This document shows positions 1-9,029 of a stretch of DNA of 64,000 nt, one piece after another. The notes below the pieces were generated by a model, which was given only the letters and a program-made list of their open reading frames with translations, did not search any database and had not been told where the DNA came from. Source of the DNA: Flintibacter sp. KGMB00164 (GTDB taxonomy: Bacteria > Bacillota > Clostridia > Oscillospirales > Oscillospiraceae); NCBI RefSeq assembly GCF_008727735.1, contig NZ_CP044227.1, forward strand, positions 1,736,001 to 1,800,000, given 5' to 3'. The first letter of the stretch is position 1. Every line of letters begins with the position of its first letter. Position numbers and translations under genes: made by a program.

Positions 1-957
1 AAACCCTCTGCCTACGCCCCGGCCTGCTCCCACGCCCTGAAGGAACTCATCTCCGCCTGTCTGCCCGACAACTGGGTCACGGTGGTAGAGGGCGGCCGGG
101 CGGAAAACCAGGCCCTGCTGGAGCAGCCCTTCGACTATATCTTCTTCACCGGCAGCGTGGCGGTGGGCCGCCATGTCATGGAGATGGCCGCCCGGAACCT
201 GACCCCGGTGACCCTGGAGCTGGGAGGCAAGAGTCCGGTGATCGTCACCGCCGACGCCGACCTGCCTCTGGCCGCCCGGCGCATCATCTTCGGCAAGCTC
301 CTCAACGCCGGGCAGACCTGTGTGGCACCCGACTATCTGTTGGTGGACCGGAAGGTGCAGGAAAAGCTGACCGAGCTTTTGCAGCAGGAGATCACTCATT
401 TTCTGGGGCAGACTCCTTTGGACCACCCGGACTATCCCCGGATCATCAACGAGAAGCACCTCCACCGCCTGGAGGGCTTGCTCACCGGCGGGCGTGTGGT
501 GTGCGGCGGCACGGTGAAAGACGGCCGCATCGCCCCCACCCTCATGGACAACCTGGAGCCCGACGCGCCCGTGATGCAGGAGGAGATCTTTGGCCCCATT
601 CTGCCCATTCTCCCCTTCGACACCCTGGAGGAGGCTATGGACTTTGTCTCCAGCCGTCCCAAGCCTCTGGCCCTGTACCTGTTCAGCCGGGACAAGGGGG
701 TGCAGAAGAAGGTGCTCACCCGGCTGTCCTTCGGCGGCGGCTGCCTCAACGACACCATCGTCCACCTCACCTCCCCCCACCTGCCCTTCGGCGGTGTGGG
801 AGCCAGCGGCATGGGCGCCTACCACGGTAAAGCCAGTTTTGATACCTTCACCCACGTGAAAAGCATCCTGATTCGAGGGAGCCGCCCCGACCTTGATCTG
901 CGCTATCACCCCTATTCCGACAAAAAGGAGCGGCTGCTGCGCCGCTTTCTCCGGTAA
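1..957 (+). CDS. Aldehyde dehydrogenase (class 3-like), 3' part
   Basis: The frame is open from base 1, so the gene starts before the window; 318 residues are visible. It oxidises aldehydes to acids with NAD(P). The fragment shows the FTGS cofactor loop, the general-base motif ELGGK (fragment residues about 73-77), the catalytic cysteine in NAGQTC (about 107), EEIFGP, and a C-terminal LPFGGVGASGMG block typical of the class 3 / YwdH-type enzymes that act on fatty or aromatic aldehydes. The C-terminus is basic, as in membrane-associated members. The substrate cannot be read from the sequence. A long hairpin follows the stop, so it is probably transcribed separately from dgt. Confidence 0.93.
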   Translation, partial: KPSAYAPACSHALKELISACLPDNWVTVVEGGRAENQALLEQPFDYIFFTGSVAVGRHVMEMAARNLTPVTLELGGKSPVIVTADADLPLAARRIIFGKLLNAGQTCVAPDYLLVDRKVQEKLTELLQQEITHFLGQTPLDHPDYPRIINEKHLHRLEGLLTGGRVVCGGTVKDGRIAPTLMDNLEPDAPVMQEEIFGPILPILPFDTLEEAMDFVSSRPKPLALYLFSRDKGVQKKVLTRLSFGGGCLNDTIVHLTSPHLPFGGVGASGMGAYHGKASFDTFTHVKSILIRGSRPDLDLRYHPYSDKKERLLRRFLR

Positions 958-971
958 TTTTAACAAAAAGC

Positions 972-1021
972 AAAATGGGGCAAAATTTTTTCCTTGGAAA
1001 AAAGGAATTTTGTCCCCTTTT
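972..1021. terminator. Hairpin between aldehyde dehydrogenase and dgt
   Basis: GGGGCAAAATT (977-987) pairs with AATTTTGTCCCC (1006-1017) with one bulge. A smaller CCTT/AAGG stem sits inside, and the whole is flanked by A-rich and T-rich runs. It looks like a factor-independent terminator usable in both directions. Confidence 0.65.
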
Positions 1022-1076
1022 GCGTATATAGGAGATGTAAGTGATTTCGCTTGCCTGGGAAAGGAGGTCAACGCCT

Positions 1077-2081
1077 ATGACGCCTCGGGAACAGCGCCTG
1101 GCGCAGGAACACACCCTGCTCTCCCCCCACGCCTGCCGTGCCGATCAGAGCCGGGGTCGGGAGCGTCCGGAAGAGGAGTGCTCTATCCGCACCTGCTTTC
1201 AGCGGGACATCGACCGCATTGTGTACAGCAAAGCGTTTCGCCGTCTCAAGCACAAGACCCAGGTCTTTCTCCAGCCGGAGGGGGATCACTACCGCACCCG
1301 GATGACCCACACTCTGGAGGTCAACCGCATCGCCCGTACCATTGCCCGGGCACTGGGGCTCAATGAGGATCTGACCGAGGCCATTGCGCTGGGCCACGAT
1401 CTGGGCCACACCCCCTTCGGTCACGCGGGAGAGCGGCTTCTCAACTCCCTCATGCCCGGCGGCTTTGCCCACTACCAGCAGTCCCTGCGGGTGGTGGACC
1501 GGCTGGAAAAGGGAGGCGAGGGGCTTAACCTCACCTGGGAGGTGCGCAACGGCATCGTCTGCCACACTAAGGGTCAGCAGGCCGCCACCCTGGAAGGACA
1601 GGCGGTGCGTCTGGCCGATCAGATTGCCTACATCAACCACGACATTGAGGACGCCCTGCGGGGCAAGATCATCTACCCCATGGACATCCCCCTGTCGGTG
1701 TCCAATCTGCTGGGCTTTACCCACAGCAAGCGCATCTCCACCCTGGTGGAGGATGTGATCACCGCCAGCCAGGGGCAGGACGCCATCTGCCAGTCCCCCG
1801 CTATCGGCGAGGCCATGGCCACCCTGCGGGAGTTCATGTTTGAAAGTGTCTACACCAACCCGGTGGCCAAGGGCGAGGAGAGCAAGGCCCAGGATATGCT
1901 GCGGCGGCTGTTTGAGTACTACCGCAGCAACCCCGATGAACTGCCTGACGACTTCCAGGACATCCGGGTAAAGGAGGGCGTCGATCGGGCGGTGTGCGAC
2001 TACATTGCCGGAATGACCGACCCCTTCGCCATTGAGCAGTTCAGCAAACTGTTTATCCCTATGTCCTGGACAGTCAAATAG
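1077..2081 (+). CDS. dgt: Deoxyguanosinetriphosphate triphosphohydrolase-like protein
   Basis: HD-superfamily enzyme that cleaves dNTPs, typically dGTP, to the nucleoside and triphosphate; 334 residues from the chosen start. Metal ligands are visible: H78 in MTHTLEV, the H107-D108 pair in GHDLGHTPFGH, and the distal D in INHDIEDAL. The ATG at 1077 is preceded by AAAGGAGG, so a GTG at 1041 is rejected. The gene lies upstream of dnaG as in many Clostridia. The last 34 codons are duplicated at 2231-2338, an oddity described separately. Family assignment is firm; preference for dGTP is inferred from the family. Confidence 0.93.
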   Translation: MTPREQRLAQEHTLLSPHACRADQSRGRERPEEECSIRTCFQRDIDRIVYSKAFRRLKHKTQVFLQPEGDHYRTRMTHTLEVNRIARTIARALGLNEDLTEAIALGHDLGHTPFGHAGERLLNSLMPGGFAHYQQSLRVVDRLEKGGEGLNLTWEVRNGIVCHTKGQQAATLEGQAVRLADQIAYINHDIEDALRGKIIYPMDIPLSVSNLLGFTHSKRISTLVEDVITASQGQDAICQSPAIGEAMATLREFMFESVYTNPVAKGEESKAQDMLRRLFEYYRSNPDELPDDFQDIRVKEGVDRAVCDYIAGMTDPFAIEQFSKLFIPMSWTVK

Positions 2082-2084
2082 CCC
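1977..2084 (+). repeat. dgt 3'-end repeat, copy A (inside dgt)
   Basis: 108 bp covering the last 34 codons of dgt, its stop and the following CCC. It matches 2231-2338 at 93 of 108 positions by hand count. Eleven of the 15 differences leave the protein unchanged; only Q to R and K to E alter residues. Confidence 0.9.
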
Positions 2085-2087
2085 GAC

Positions 2088-2228
2088 TGCGGGGTCCCCG
2101 CACAGCGGGGCGCGCGTGAGCGCGTACAAGCGTTTTCGCCAAAGGCGAAAACCTTGGCGACGGTGGAATTCACTTCCACCGGAGCTTTCAAATCCAAAAG
2201 GGTTCCCGCGGGGCTTGCCCCGTGGGAA
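2088..2228. repeat. Run of five hairpins (REP-like block)
   Basis: Successive perfect or near-perfect inverted repeats: 2088-2102 (7-bp arms), 2111-2124 (CGCGC/GCGCG), 2132-2152 (GTTTTCGCC/GGCGAAAAC), 2161-2181 (GGTGGAA/TTCCACC, extended one pair) and 2203-2228 (11 pairs, one G-T). The block fills the space between the two dgt 3'-end copies and encodes nothing obvious. It resembles an interspersed extragenic repeat or a mobile structured element; which is unknown. Confidence 0.75.
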
Positions 2229-2230
2229 AG

Positions 2231-2338
2231 GGTGTCGATCGAGCAGTGTGCGACTACATCGCCGGTATGACCGACCCCTTCGCCATTGAACGCTTCTCGG
2301 AGCTGTTCATCCCCATGTCCTGGACAGTCAAATAGCCC
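2231..2338 (+). pseudogene. Detached dgt 3'-end, copy B
   Basis: Encodes the C-terminal tail GVDRAVCDYIAGM...SWTVK followed by the same TAG. It has no start codon or ribosome site and no upstream part, so it is not expressed as Dgt. The mostly synonymous divergence says this segment was under protein selection elsewhere before it arrived; it is not a fresh slip duplication. No gene is seen between here and dnaG at 2434. Confidence 0.85.
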
Positions 2339-2433
2339 ATTTTCTGCACAGGAAAACTCCTTTACAGAAATTCTGGGATAAAGTTTCTCTTTTTCGGCAA
2401 AGAATACACTACATAGAAAGGAGGGGGATTTTC

Positions 2434-4194
2434 TTGGCCTGGCCGCCTCAATTTCTGGACGAGCTCATCGACCGCACCGATCTGGTGGATCTGGTGGGCG
2501 AGTCGGTGCGTTTGACCAAAAAAGGCAACAGCTACTGGGGCTGCTGCCCCTTTCACAGCGAGAAGACCCCCTCTTTCCACGTGGTGCCCGACCGGAAGAT
2601 TTACAAATGCTTCGGCTGCGGCAAGGGAGGCGGCGCCATCAACTTTGTGATGGAACTGGACAACCTCTCCTTCCGGGAGGCTGTGGAGGTACTGGCCAAG
2701 CGCTGCGGCATGCAGGTGCCCGACTCAGGCGCCTCCCCCGGCGCCAAGGAGCGGCGGGAAAAGCTGCTTACCATCAATAAGCAGGCCGCCCGTGCCTTCC
2801 ACCGCTGGCTGTACTCTCCCGAGGGCGCTCAGGGTCTGGCGTATCTCCAAAAGCGCGGGCTATCCAAAGGGACTCTGACCCGGTTTGGTCTGGGCTTCGC
2901 CCCAAACCGCTGGGACGCCCTCATTCAGGAGCTGAGCAAAGAGGGGTACGACAAGCGGGACCTGCTGGATGCCGGTCTGGCGGTGAGCAACAAGGACGGC
3001 CGGATCTACGACCGCTTCCGCAACCGGGTGATGTTTCCCATCATCGACACCGGCGGCAATGTCATCGGCTTTGGCGGCCGGGTGATGGACGACTCCACGC
3101 CCAAATACCTCAACTCCCCGGACACTCCGGTGTACAACAAAAGCCGCAACGTGTTTGCCCTGAACATCGCCAAAAAATCCAAGGCGGGACAGGTCATCCT
3201 CACCGAGGGGTATATGGACACCATCTCCCTGCATCAGGCGGGGTTTGACAGCGCGGTGGCCTCTCTGGGTACCGCCCTGACCCCCGATCACGCCCAGCTT
3301 CTCTCCCGCTACTTTCCCCAGGCCATCCTGGCCTATGACGGAGACGGAGCAGGCGTCGCCGCCGCCCAGCGTGCCATCCCCCTGCTGGAAAAGGCGGGGC
3401 TAAAGGTGCGGGTGCTGCGGATGCGGGGCGCCAAGGACCCGGACGAGTTTATCAAGGCCTACGGCCGGGACGCCTTTCAGCGTCTGCTGGACCAGAGTGA
3501 GAATCAGGTGGACTACCGCCTGGATCAGATCAAAAAGAAATACAACCTGGAGGACGACACCCAGAAAGTAGCCTTTCTCCAGGAGGCCGCCCAGATGCTC
3601 TCTACCCTGCCCAGCGCGGTGGAGCGGGAAATCTACGGCGGCCACGCTGCCCAAACTGCGGGCGTCTCCCCGGAGACCATGGCGCTGGAGGTCAAGAAGG
3701 CCTTCCAGCAGCGGCTCCGGAAGGAGAAAAAGAAACAGGAGCGGCGGGATCTGGCTCCCGCCGTCAACCAGCAGCCCCAGACCCGGGAGCTGCGCTACGA
3801 AAATATTCGCTCCGCTCTGGCGGAGGAGGGGGTCATCCGGCTTCTGTTGCTGGATCCCGGCCTGGCCGGGGAAATGGGCGGACTGACAGGAAAGGAATTT
3901 TCCTCTCCCCTGCTTGGCCGGGTGTTTGACCTGCTGATGGACCGCGCCGGGCAGCACCTGAACCTGAGTCTGCCCGCGCTGGCCGGGGACCTCACCGTCC
4001 TCGAGATGGACCACATGGCCCGGGTCGCCCAGAAGCCGGAATCGGTGGCCAACAGCCGCCGCTCCCTGTCGGACTACATAGCCGTCATCCGGGGCGAGGG
4101 CCTGAAACGCAGCGGCCAAAGCGAGGAAGCACTGCTGCTGGCCGCACAGAAAAAGAATTTGGAAAAGAAAGCATATATGGAGGAGAAACCATGA
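2434..4194 (+). CDS. dnaG: DNA primase
   Basis: Synthesises RNA primers for DNA replication, working with the replicative helicase at the fork. 586 residues, the normal length. Order: N-terminal CHC2 zinc-binding domain (C38, H41, C59, C62 in CCPFH and CFGCG), primase core with the Toprim glutamate in VILTEGYMD (about 255-262) and the acidic AYDGDGAG motif (about 303-310), then a helicase-interacting C-terminal region. The TTG start is preceded by AAAGGAGGGGG. Its ATGA stop/start overlap with rpoD shows translational coupling, the conserved dnaG-rpoD macromolecular-synthesis arrangement. Confidence 0.98.
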   Translation: MAWPPQFLDELIDRTDLVDLVGESVRLTKKGNSYWGCCPFHSEKTPSFHVVPDRKIYKCFGCGKGGGAINFVMELDNLSFREAVEVLAKRCGMQVPDSGASPGAKERREKLLTINKQAARAFHRWLYSPEGAQGLAYLQKRGLSKGTLTRFGLGFAPNRWDALIQELSKEGYDKRDLLDAGLAVSNKDGRIYDRFRNRVMFPIIDTGGNVIGFGGRVMDDSTPKYLNSPDTPVYNKSRNVFALNIAKKSKAGQVILTEGYMDTISLHQAGFDSAVASLGTALTPDHAQLLSRYFPQAILAYDGDGAGVAAAQRAIPLLEKAGLKVRVLRMRGAKDPDEFIKAYGRDAFQRLLDQSENQVDYRLDQIKKKYNLEDDTQKVAFLQEAAQMLSTLPSAVEREIYGGHAAQTAGVSPETMALEVKKAFQQRLRKEKKKQERRDLAPAVNQQPQTRELRYENIRSALAEEGVIRLLLLDPGLAGEMGGLTGKEFSSPLLGRVFDLLMDRAGQHLNLSLPALAGDLTVLEMDHMARVAQKPESVANSRRSLSDYIAVIRGEGLKRSGQSEEALLLAAQKKNLEKKAYMEEKP

Positions 4195-5531
4195 GTACCA
4201 AGAAGAAAGAAGCTACCGTCAACCAGGACCGCCCCATCATGATCCTGGAGAAGAGGGGGAGCAAAAAAGCCACCAGCGCTGAGATCCAGGCCAAGATGGA
4301 GGCCGGTAAGGTAGAAGTGATGAAGGTGGTAGAGGGCGTTCCCGGCGCGGAGAAGCTGGCGGAGCTGATCGAACGGGGCAAGAAGAAGGGCAACCTCTCC
4401 TCCACCGAGCTGATGGACGTGCTGGAGGACATGGATCTGGAGTCCGAACAGATGGACAAGATCTACGACGTCCTGGAGAACCTGGGTATCGATACCGTGG
4501 GCGAGGATTACATCCCCGAGCTGCCCGATGACGCCGAGCCCCCTCTGGAGGCTATGGAGGAGATCAGCGAGGAGGAGATGGTTGATCCCAACTCCATGGT
4601 GGACTCCTTCGGCACCGATGACCCGGTGCGTATGTACCTCAAGGAGATCGGTAAGGTGAACCTGCTCTCCTCCGACGAGGAGATCGAGCTGGCTCAGGCC
4701 ATGGGCGCAGGCGCCGAGGCCAAGGAGCAGCTGGCCGAGCTGGAGGAGTCCGGCGAGGAGATTCCCGCCGAAGTCCTGGCCGAGCTGAACAAGGCCATCA
4801 AGCGGGGCGAGCGCGCCAAGCAGCGTCTGGCCGAGGCCAACCTGCGTCTGGTCGTGTCCATTGCCAAGCGTTATGTGGGCCGCGGCATGCAGTTCCTGGA
4901 CCTCATCCAGGAGGGCAACCTGGGCCTCATCAAGGCGGTAGAGAAGTTTGACTACACCAAGGGCTACAAGTTCTCCACCTACGCCACCTGGTGGATCCGT
5001 CAGGCCATCACCCGTGCCATTGCCGACCAGGCCCGCACCATCCGTATCCCGGTGCACATGGTAGAGACCATCAACAAGGTCATCCGCGTGTCCCGTCAGC
5101 TCCTCCAGGAGCTGGGCCACGATCCCTCCCCCGAGGAGATCGCCGAGGAGATGTCCATGCCTGTGGAGCGGGTCCGTGAGATCCTGAAGATCGCCCAGGA
5201 GCCCGTCAGCCTGGAGACTCCCATCGGTGAGGAGGAGGATAGCCACCTGGGCGACTTTATCCCCGACGAGGATGCTTCTGAGCCCGCCGAGGCCGCCTCT
5301 TTCACCCTGCTGAAGGAGCAGCTGGTGGAGGTGCTGTCTACCCTGACTCCCCGTGAGGAGAAGGTGCTCAAGCTGCGCTTCGGCATTGAGGACGGCCGCA
5401 CCCGCACCCTGGAGGAAGTGGGCAAGGAGTTCAACGTCACCCGTGAGCGTATCCGCCAGATCGAGGCCAAGGCCCTGAGAAAACTGCGTCATCCCTCCCG
5501 CTCCAAGAAGCTGAAGGACTTCCTGAACTAA
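4191..5531 (+). CDS. rpoD: Primary sigma factor SigA/RpoD
   Basis: Housekeeping sigma-70; 446 residues. An acidic N-terminal region 1.1 and lysine-rich leader precede region 1.2 ([11 protein letters not shown]), region 2 ([14 protein letters not shown], then [17 protein letters not shown], which recognises the -10 element), region 3, and region 4 ([20 protein letters not shown], which recognises the -35). The start overlaps the dnaG stop by four bases and a strong terminator follows. The ideal TTGACA/TATAAT promoters elsewhere in the window fit this factor. Confidence 0.98.
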   Translation: MSTKKKEATVNQDRPIMILEKRGSKKATSAEIQAKMEAGKVEVMKVVEGVPGAEKLAELIERGKKKGNLSSTELMDVLEDMDLESEQMDKIYDVLENLGIDTVGEDYIPELPDDAEPPLEAMEEISEEEMVDPNSMVDSFGTDDPVRMYLKEIGKVNLLSSDEEIELAQAMGAGAEAKEQLAELEESGEEIPAEVLAELNKAIKRGERAKQRLAEANLRLVVSIAKRYVGRGMQFLDLIQEGNLGLIKAVEKFDYTKGYKFSTYATWWIRQAITRAIADQARTIRIPVHMVETINKVIRVSRQLLQELGHDPSPEEIAEEMSMPVERVREILKIAQEPVSLETPIGEEEDSHLGDFIPDEDASEPAEAASFTLLKEQLVEVLSTLTPREEKVLKLRFGIEDGRTRTLEEVGKEFNVTRERIRQIEAKALRKLRHPSRSKKLKDFLN

Positions 5532-5540
5532 AGAAATGCA

Positions 5541-5585
5541 AAACCCGCCCGACCCGCGTACAAACGGGCCGGGCGGGTTTTTTCA
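5541..5585 (+). terminator. rpoD terminator
   Basis: AAACCCGCCC at 5541-5550 pairs with GGGCGGGTTT at 5571-5580, followed by further Ts. It ends the dgt-dnaG-rpoD direction of transcription. Confidence 0.9.
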
Positions 5586-5655
5586 CTTTTTTTATTTTTC
5601 CATGAACCTTTTGCCGTCCCCGGTGGTATATGTCAGTGAAAGGAGGGGACAAGGC

Positions 5656-6150
5656 TTGCTCGACCCATACATCCAGCAATATGGCAGGCGTCTGTACGGC
5701 CTGTGCCGCACGCTGTGCGCCAATTCCTTTGACGCGGATGACCTGTACCAGGAGACTTGGCTTAAAGCGTTTCGCCACTTTTCCCAGTACGACCCCGCCC
5801 GGCCTTTTGAGCCGTGGCTCACCCAAATCTGCGTCAACACCTACCGCAGCGTACTGCGCCGGGCTTTTCGCAGTCCGATTCTCCCCTTCCGCACCACCCA
5901 GGAACAGGATGAGGCCCTCCAGTCCGTCCCTGCTCCGGAGGCTGCGGACTATTCGGACCTGCACCGGGCGGTGGACGCTCTGCCGGAAAAGCTGAGGCTG
6001 ACGGTGATTCTCTTTTACTTCCGGGACATGGATATCACCTCCACGGCGGCGGTGCTGGGCATCCCGCCCGGAACAGTAAAGTCCCGGCTGAACAAAGCAA
6101 GAAATAAACTGAAGGAGGTGCTGGAGCATGAATCAGATCTATCATTTTGA
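5656..6150 (+). CDS. ECF-type RNA polymerase sigma factor
   Basis: 164 residues: region 2 (DADDLYQETWLKAFRHFSQY) then region 4 (AAVLGIPPGTVKSRLNKARN), with no region 1 or 3, as in group 4 sigma factors. The start is taken as TTG 5656 with AGGAGGGG seven bases upstream; an ATG at 5536 would translate through the rpoD terminator and is rejected. It overlaps the next gene, which encodes a small membrane protein that may act as its anti-sigma partner. Which promoters it serves is not visible. Confidence 0.88.
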   Translation: MLDPYIQQYGRRLYGLCRTLCANSFDADDLYQETWLKAFRHFSQYDPARPFEPWLTQICVNTYRSVLRRAFRSPILPFRTTQEQDEALQSVPAPEAADYSDLHRAVDALPEKLRLTVILFYFRDMDITSTAAVLGIPPGTVKSRLNKARNKLKEVLEHESDLSF

Positions 6151-6409
6151 CTCTTATTCTCCGCCATTGCTCAACGAGGCCATGCTCCGCAGGGAACGGG
6201 AGCGCCGCAGGGAGCAACGGGCGATCGCCGCCGCAGCCACAGGGGGCGTGCTCATTTTGCTGTGCCTGCTTACCCTGGCTTTTTTCCTCTTCCCTGTGGC
6301 ACCTAAGGCCGCTATCGTTCTGTCCGTTTATCTCACTCTGTCCGTTATGGGCGCCGGCGTGGTGGCCCTGGTCTTTGTATCCCAAAGGAGGTCTCTGTCA
6401 TGTTCCTAG
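6128..6409 (+). CDS. Small two-helix membrane protein, possible anti-sigma partner
   Basis: 93 residues: an N-terminal cytoplasmic stretch of about 32 residues rich in Arg and Glu (LRRERERRREQR), then two hydrophobic segments (about 34-55 and 62-84). The start lies inside the 3' end of the sigma gene and uses GGAGGTG, so the two are translationally coupled. That layout is typical of membrane anti-sigma factors, but no zinc-binding anti-sigma motif (HxxxCxxC) is present, so the role is inferred from context only. Confidence 0.7.
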   Translation: MNQIYHFDSYSPPLLNEAMLRRERERRREQRAIAAAATGGVLILLCLLTLAFFLFPVAPKAAIVLSVYLTLSVMGAGVVALVFVSQRRSLSCS

Positions 6410-7302
6410 GAAGTATCGTTCTCTTTGTCTATCTGGCTGTTCTCATTATAGTACCCATTCTGGTGGGAGTATATGTCTTTCGGGACGCCAGCCGCCGTGG
6501 AATGAACGCCGCCCTGTGGACCCTCATCGCCGTGCTGGTCCCTATTTTGGTGGGCTTTATCATCTATCTGCTGGTACGGAGCAGCTACCCTGATCTGAAA
6601 TGTCCTCAGTGCGGAACTCCAGTGCGGGAGTCCTATGTCTCCTGTCCCCAGTGCGGTGCCCGGCTGAAGGCCAGCTGCCCCAGCTGCTCTGCTCCGGTGG
6701 AGCCGGACTGGAAGGTGTGTCCCCGGTGCACCTCTCCCCTGTCTCAGGAAACATCTAACATTCAGACTCCTGTACGAAAGAAGGACCGAGGGCTGTGGGT
6801 GGTGCTGGCAGTGGTGATTCTTGTTCCCCTGGCTGTGCTGCTGTTCGCCTTGTTCTCCCTCACCTCTCTCGCTCCTAGCTCCGGAGGAGGTGGGGTGACC
6901 TCCCTGCCCACGGATGAGTATCTGGCCATGACGGATAACCAGGAAATTAAGCAATGGCTGGAGAACTGCGGGGATGATCCCAACACCGCTTACGTCCTGC
7001 GCCATGTGGTTTCCAGTGAGACGGAGAATGACTCCAACAGTCTGGAATACCTCATCTACATGCCCGGCCTTCCCCAGGATTCTCCTGTGGAGATCACCCC
7101 CATGTCCAATTTCCTGGGACGCCATACCCTTCGCCTCACCTTTGAAGCGGACGGCATCAACCCGGGCAGCACTGTGGCGCTGGTCACCTGCTCGGGAGAC
7201 GGGAATCAGGAACTGGACATTTACTTTGAGCCAAACCAAAAATTAAACTGTGAAATCACCTCCGTAGACTACTCCCTCGGCTTCTCGGAATATACCAACT
7301 AA
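6400..7302 (+). CDS. Membrane protein with double zinc ribbon and outer domain
   Basis: 300 residues. Two N-terminal membrane segments (about 3-25 and 38-60) are followed by a cytoplasmic double zinc ribbon with pairs CPQC, CPQC, CPSC and CPRC (about 66-112). A third membrane segment (about 132-155) leads to a C-terminal domain rich in Ser, Asp and Thr. The first residues overlap the previous gene, and AAAGGAGG lies before ATG 6400, so sigma factor, small membrane protein and this protein form one coupled unit. I infer an envelope-sensing or sigma-controlling role; no enzyme motif is seen. Confidence 0.75.
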   Translation: MFLGSIVLFVYLAVLIIVPILVGVYVFRDASRRGMNAALWTLIAVLVPILVGFIIYLLVRSSYPDLKCPQCGTPVRESYVSCPQCGARLKASCPSCSAPVEPDWKVCPRCTSPLSQETSNIQTPVRKKDRGLWVVLAVVILVPLAVLLFALFSLTSLAPSSGGGGVTSLPTDEYLAMTDNQEIKQWLENCGDDPNTAYVLRHVVSSETENDSNSLEYLIYMPGLPQDSPVEITPMSNFLGRHTLRLTFEADGINPGSTVALVTCSGDGNQELDIYFEPNQKLNCEITSVDYSLGFSEYTN

Positions 7303-7303
7303 G

Positions 7304-7339
7304 AAAAAAACGGTTCCCCCAGGCGGGGGAACCGTTTTT
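7304..7339. terminator. Bidirectional terminator
   Basis: AAAACGGTTCCCCC (7307-7320) pairs with GGGGGAACCGTTTT (7325-7338), loop AGGC. It serves the sigma operon on + and the 7342-8972 gene group on the minus strand. Confidence 0.9.
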
Positions 7340-7341
7340 CC

Positions 7342-7785
7342 TTACTCTCTTTGACGGCTGCGTTTCTCCAGGGCCTGATAGAGCTTCTGCTGTATCGGCA
7401 GGCGGCGCACTCGGGGATACTGCCGTCCATACCAATAGGCCAGCTCCCGGGCCTTTTGGGGCTCCAGGTGGGGTACCAGGGGCAGGGCGTAGCCCTGCAC
7501 TGCCTCCAGCATGGGATAGGCCATCTGGTAGTGCCCCTTGCTCTGGGCCAGCTCCAGCAGGAAGCGCACCATAGCCTCCGCATCTGCCCCCTCAGCCAGG
7601 GCAGCAGCCACCGCCTCTCCCATGTTTTCATAAAAATCCATGTGGCAGGGAGCCCGCTTGGGGTCATTGCCAAAGCCCAGGATGCCGTCTCCCAGCTTAC
7701 GCCGTGCGGTCACCTTTTCCATGGCCTTGTCGTATTCCTCTACACAGGCAACAAGCCGCTCCAGGCCGTTTTCTACCGCTTCCAT
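7342..7785 (-). CDS. Conserved hypothetical protein
   Basis: 147 residues, mostly helical by composition, no membrane segment or signal peptide, basic C-terminus. I do not recognise a catalytic motif. AAAGGAGG, lying inside the 3' end of the YigZ-like gene, precedes the ATG at 7785 and the two genes are three bases apart, so they are co-transcribed and probably coupled. Function unknown. Confidence 0.75.
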   Translation of the reverse strand: MEAVENGLERLVACVEEYDKAMEKVTARRKLGDGILGFGNDPKRAPCHMDFYENMGEAVAAALAEGADAEAMVRFLLELAQSKGHYQMAYPMLEAVQGYALPLVPHLEPQKARELAYWYGRQYPRVRRLPIQQKLYQALEKRSRQRE

Positions 7786-7788
7786 GGG

Positions 7789-8430
7789 TCAGTCCTCCTT
7801 TGCCGCCCGCCAGGGCACATCCTGAAATCGCTCGCCCGCCTCCAGCACCTCAATAGTCCCGGCGGACACGTCCAAAATCCGTGCAGAAAATTCTTCTGCC
7901 CGCTCCTCGGGAAGCAGGGCGGACAGCACCACATCGGCTCCGTAGTCCACCTGCTCCACTACACCGCCGAAGGACTCCACCTCCCGGCGGGTGCTCTCAA
8001 ACTGGGCGTAGGTGCAGGGCACCTCCATGGCTACCCAGCGGCGTACCACCGAGATACCCGCCGCGTCCAGGGCGTCCTTGGCCCCCTGGGTATAGGCCCG
8101 CACCAGTCCCCCGGCCCCCAGGAGGATACCTCCAAAGTACCGGGTGACTACACAGCACACGTTGACCACGTTCTCCCGCTGGAACACGTTGAGCATGGGC
8201 TGTCCGGCGGTGCCCTGAGGTTCTCCGTCGTCGGAGTAGCGCACCGGGCCATCCTTGATGATGTAGCACCAGCAGTTATGCCGGGCATCGTAGTAGCGCT
8301 TTTTCATCTCCTCGATGTGGGCGCGTGCCTCTTCTTCCGTTTCCACCCGCCAGACGTGGCCGATGAAGCGGGAGCGCTTTTCCACAAACTCGCTCTCGCT
8401 GGCCTGGGTGGGAATATAATATTCGGTCAT
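7789..8430 (-). CDS. YigZ / IMPACT family protein
   Basis: 213 residues. The N-terminal UPF0029 half carries the family signature around DDGEPQGTAGQP (about 65-76) and VVTRYFGGILLGAGGLVRAY (about 92-111); a C-terminal DUF1949-type domain follows. In bacteria the role is ill defined; eukaryotic IMPACT modulates Gcn2. The start is MTEYYIP at 8430, whose ATGA overlaps the stop of the upstream acetyltransferase; an in-frame start at 8496 would run into that gene and is rejected. Confidence 0.9.
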   Translation of the reverse strand: MTEYYIPTQASESEFVEKRSRFIGHVWRVETEEEARAHIEEMKKRYYDARHNCWCYIIKDGPVRYSDDGEPQGTAGQPMLNVFQRENVVNVCCVVTRYFGGILLGAGGLVRAYTQGAKDALDAAGISVVRRWVAMEVPCTYAQFESTRREVESFGGVVEQVDYGADVVLSALLPEERAEEFSARILDVSAGTIEVLEAGERFQDVPWRAAKED

Positions 8431-8972
8431 AACATCACCGCCCGTCTGTTTTCCCAGTCCGCCCGGCTTAAGGCATAAAAATGCGTCAATCGGCACTCAT
8501 TCAGCAGTTCTACCTGCTCCTCCTGAGAAAACTGGTATTGAAACCCGCACTTTTCAATCACGCGGTTGGAACGCTCATTTCCGTCATAGTGGTTACACCA
8601 AATGGTACTCAGTTCCAGCTCTTCAAACCCCCAACGAATCAGCTCCCGGGCAGCTTCTGTCATCAGGCCGCGTCCCCAGAAGTCCGGGTGGAGGGCATAC
8701 CCTAGTTCTTCATCCGGCCCAGGCAGCTCCTTCCGGTGCCGGCCCACAAAACCGGCGGACCCGATCACCGCCCCGTGCTCCCGCTCCACCACAGCAAACA
8801 CATTGGGCGCAGAAAATACGGTGCGGATGATTTCCCGGCTCTCTTCCAAGCTGGCGTGAGGAGGCCAACCAGCCACCGGCCCCACCCGAGGGTCCTTTGC
8901 ATAGGCATACAGGTCCTCCGCGTCGCGCTCTTCAAAGGGGCGAAGGGTCAACCGTTTTGTTGTTAACGTCAT
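8427..8972 (-). CDS. GNAT N-acetyltransferase, RimJ/RimL-like
   Basis: 181 residues of the Acetyltransf_3 type that moves acetyl from acetyl-CoA to an amino group. It begins with the hallmark LTTKRLTLRPF, has the mid-domain beta strand GSAGFVGRH, the acetyl-CoA loop region DFWGRGLMTEAARELIRWGF (about 111-130) and the terminal NERSNRVIEKCGF. The true substrate (ribosomal protein, small molecule or antibiotic) cannot be told. It overlaps the YigZ gene by four bases. Confidence 0.88.
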   Translation of the reverse strand: MTLTTKRLTLRPFEERDAEDLYAYAKDPRVGPVAGWPPHASLEESREIIRTVFSAPNVFAVVEREHGAVIGSAGFVGRHRKELPGPDEELGYALHPDFWGRGLMTEAARELIRWGFEELELSTIWCNHYDGNERSNRVIEKCGFQYQFSQEEQVELLNECRLTHFYALSRADWENRRAVML

Positions 8973-9029
8973 GATCCCAGTCTCCTTATCCGTTTCTCTC
9001 CGAACATGAGGGGGATAAATGGCTGCGGC

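Noticed and set aside
1068..2129. 353-codon minus-strand frame opposite dgt
   Set aside because: Shadow of the HD-domain gene; no start signal and no family features.
4074..5492. 472-codon minus-strand frame opposite rpoD
   Set aside because: Low-complexity Leu/Gly/His sequence produced by the GC-rich rpoD codons; rpoD itself is certain.
5536..5655. Earlier ATG start for the ECF sigma factor
   Set aside because: The 40 extra codons lie inside the rpoD terminator and have no ribosome site; TTG 5656 has AGGAGGGG.
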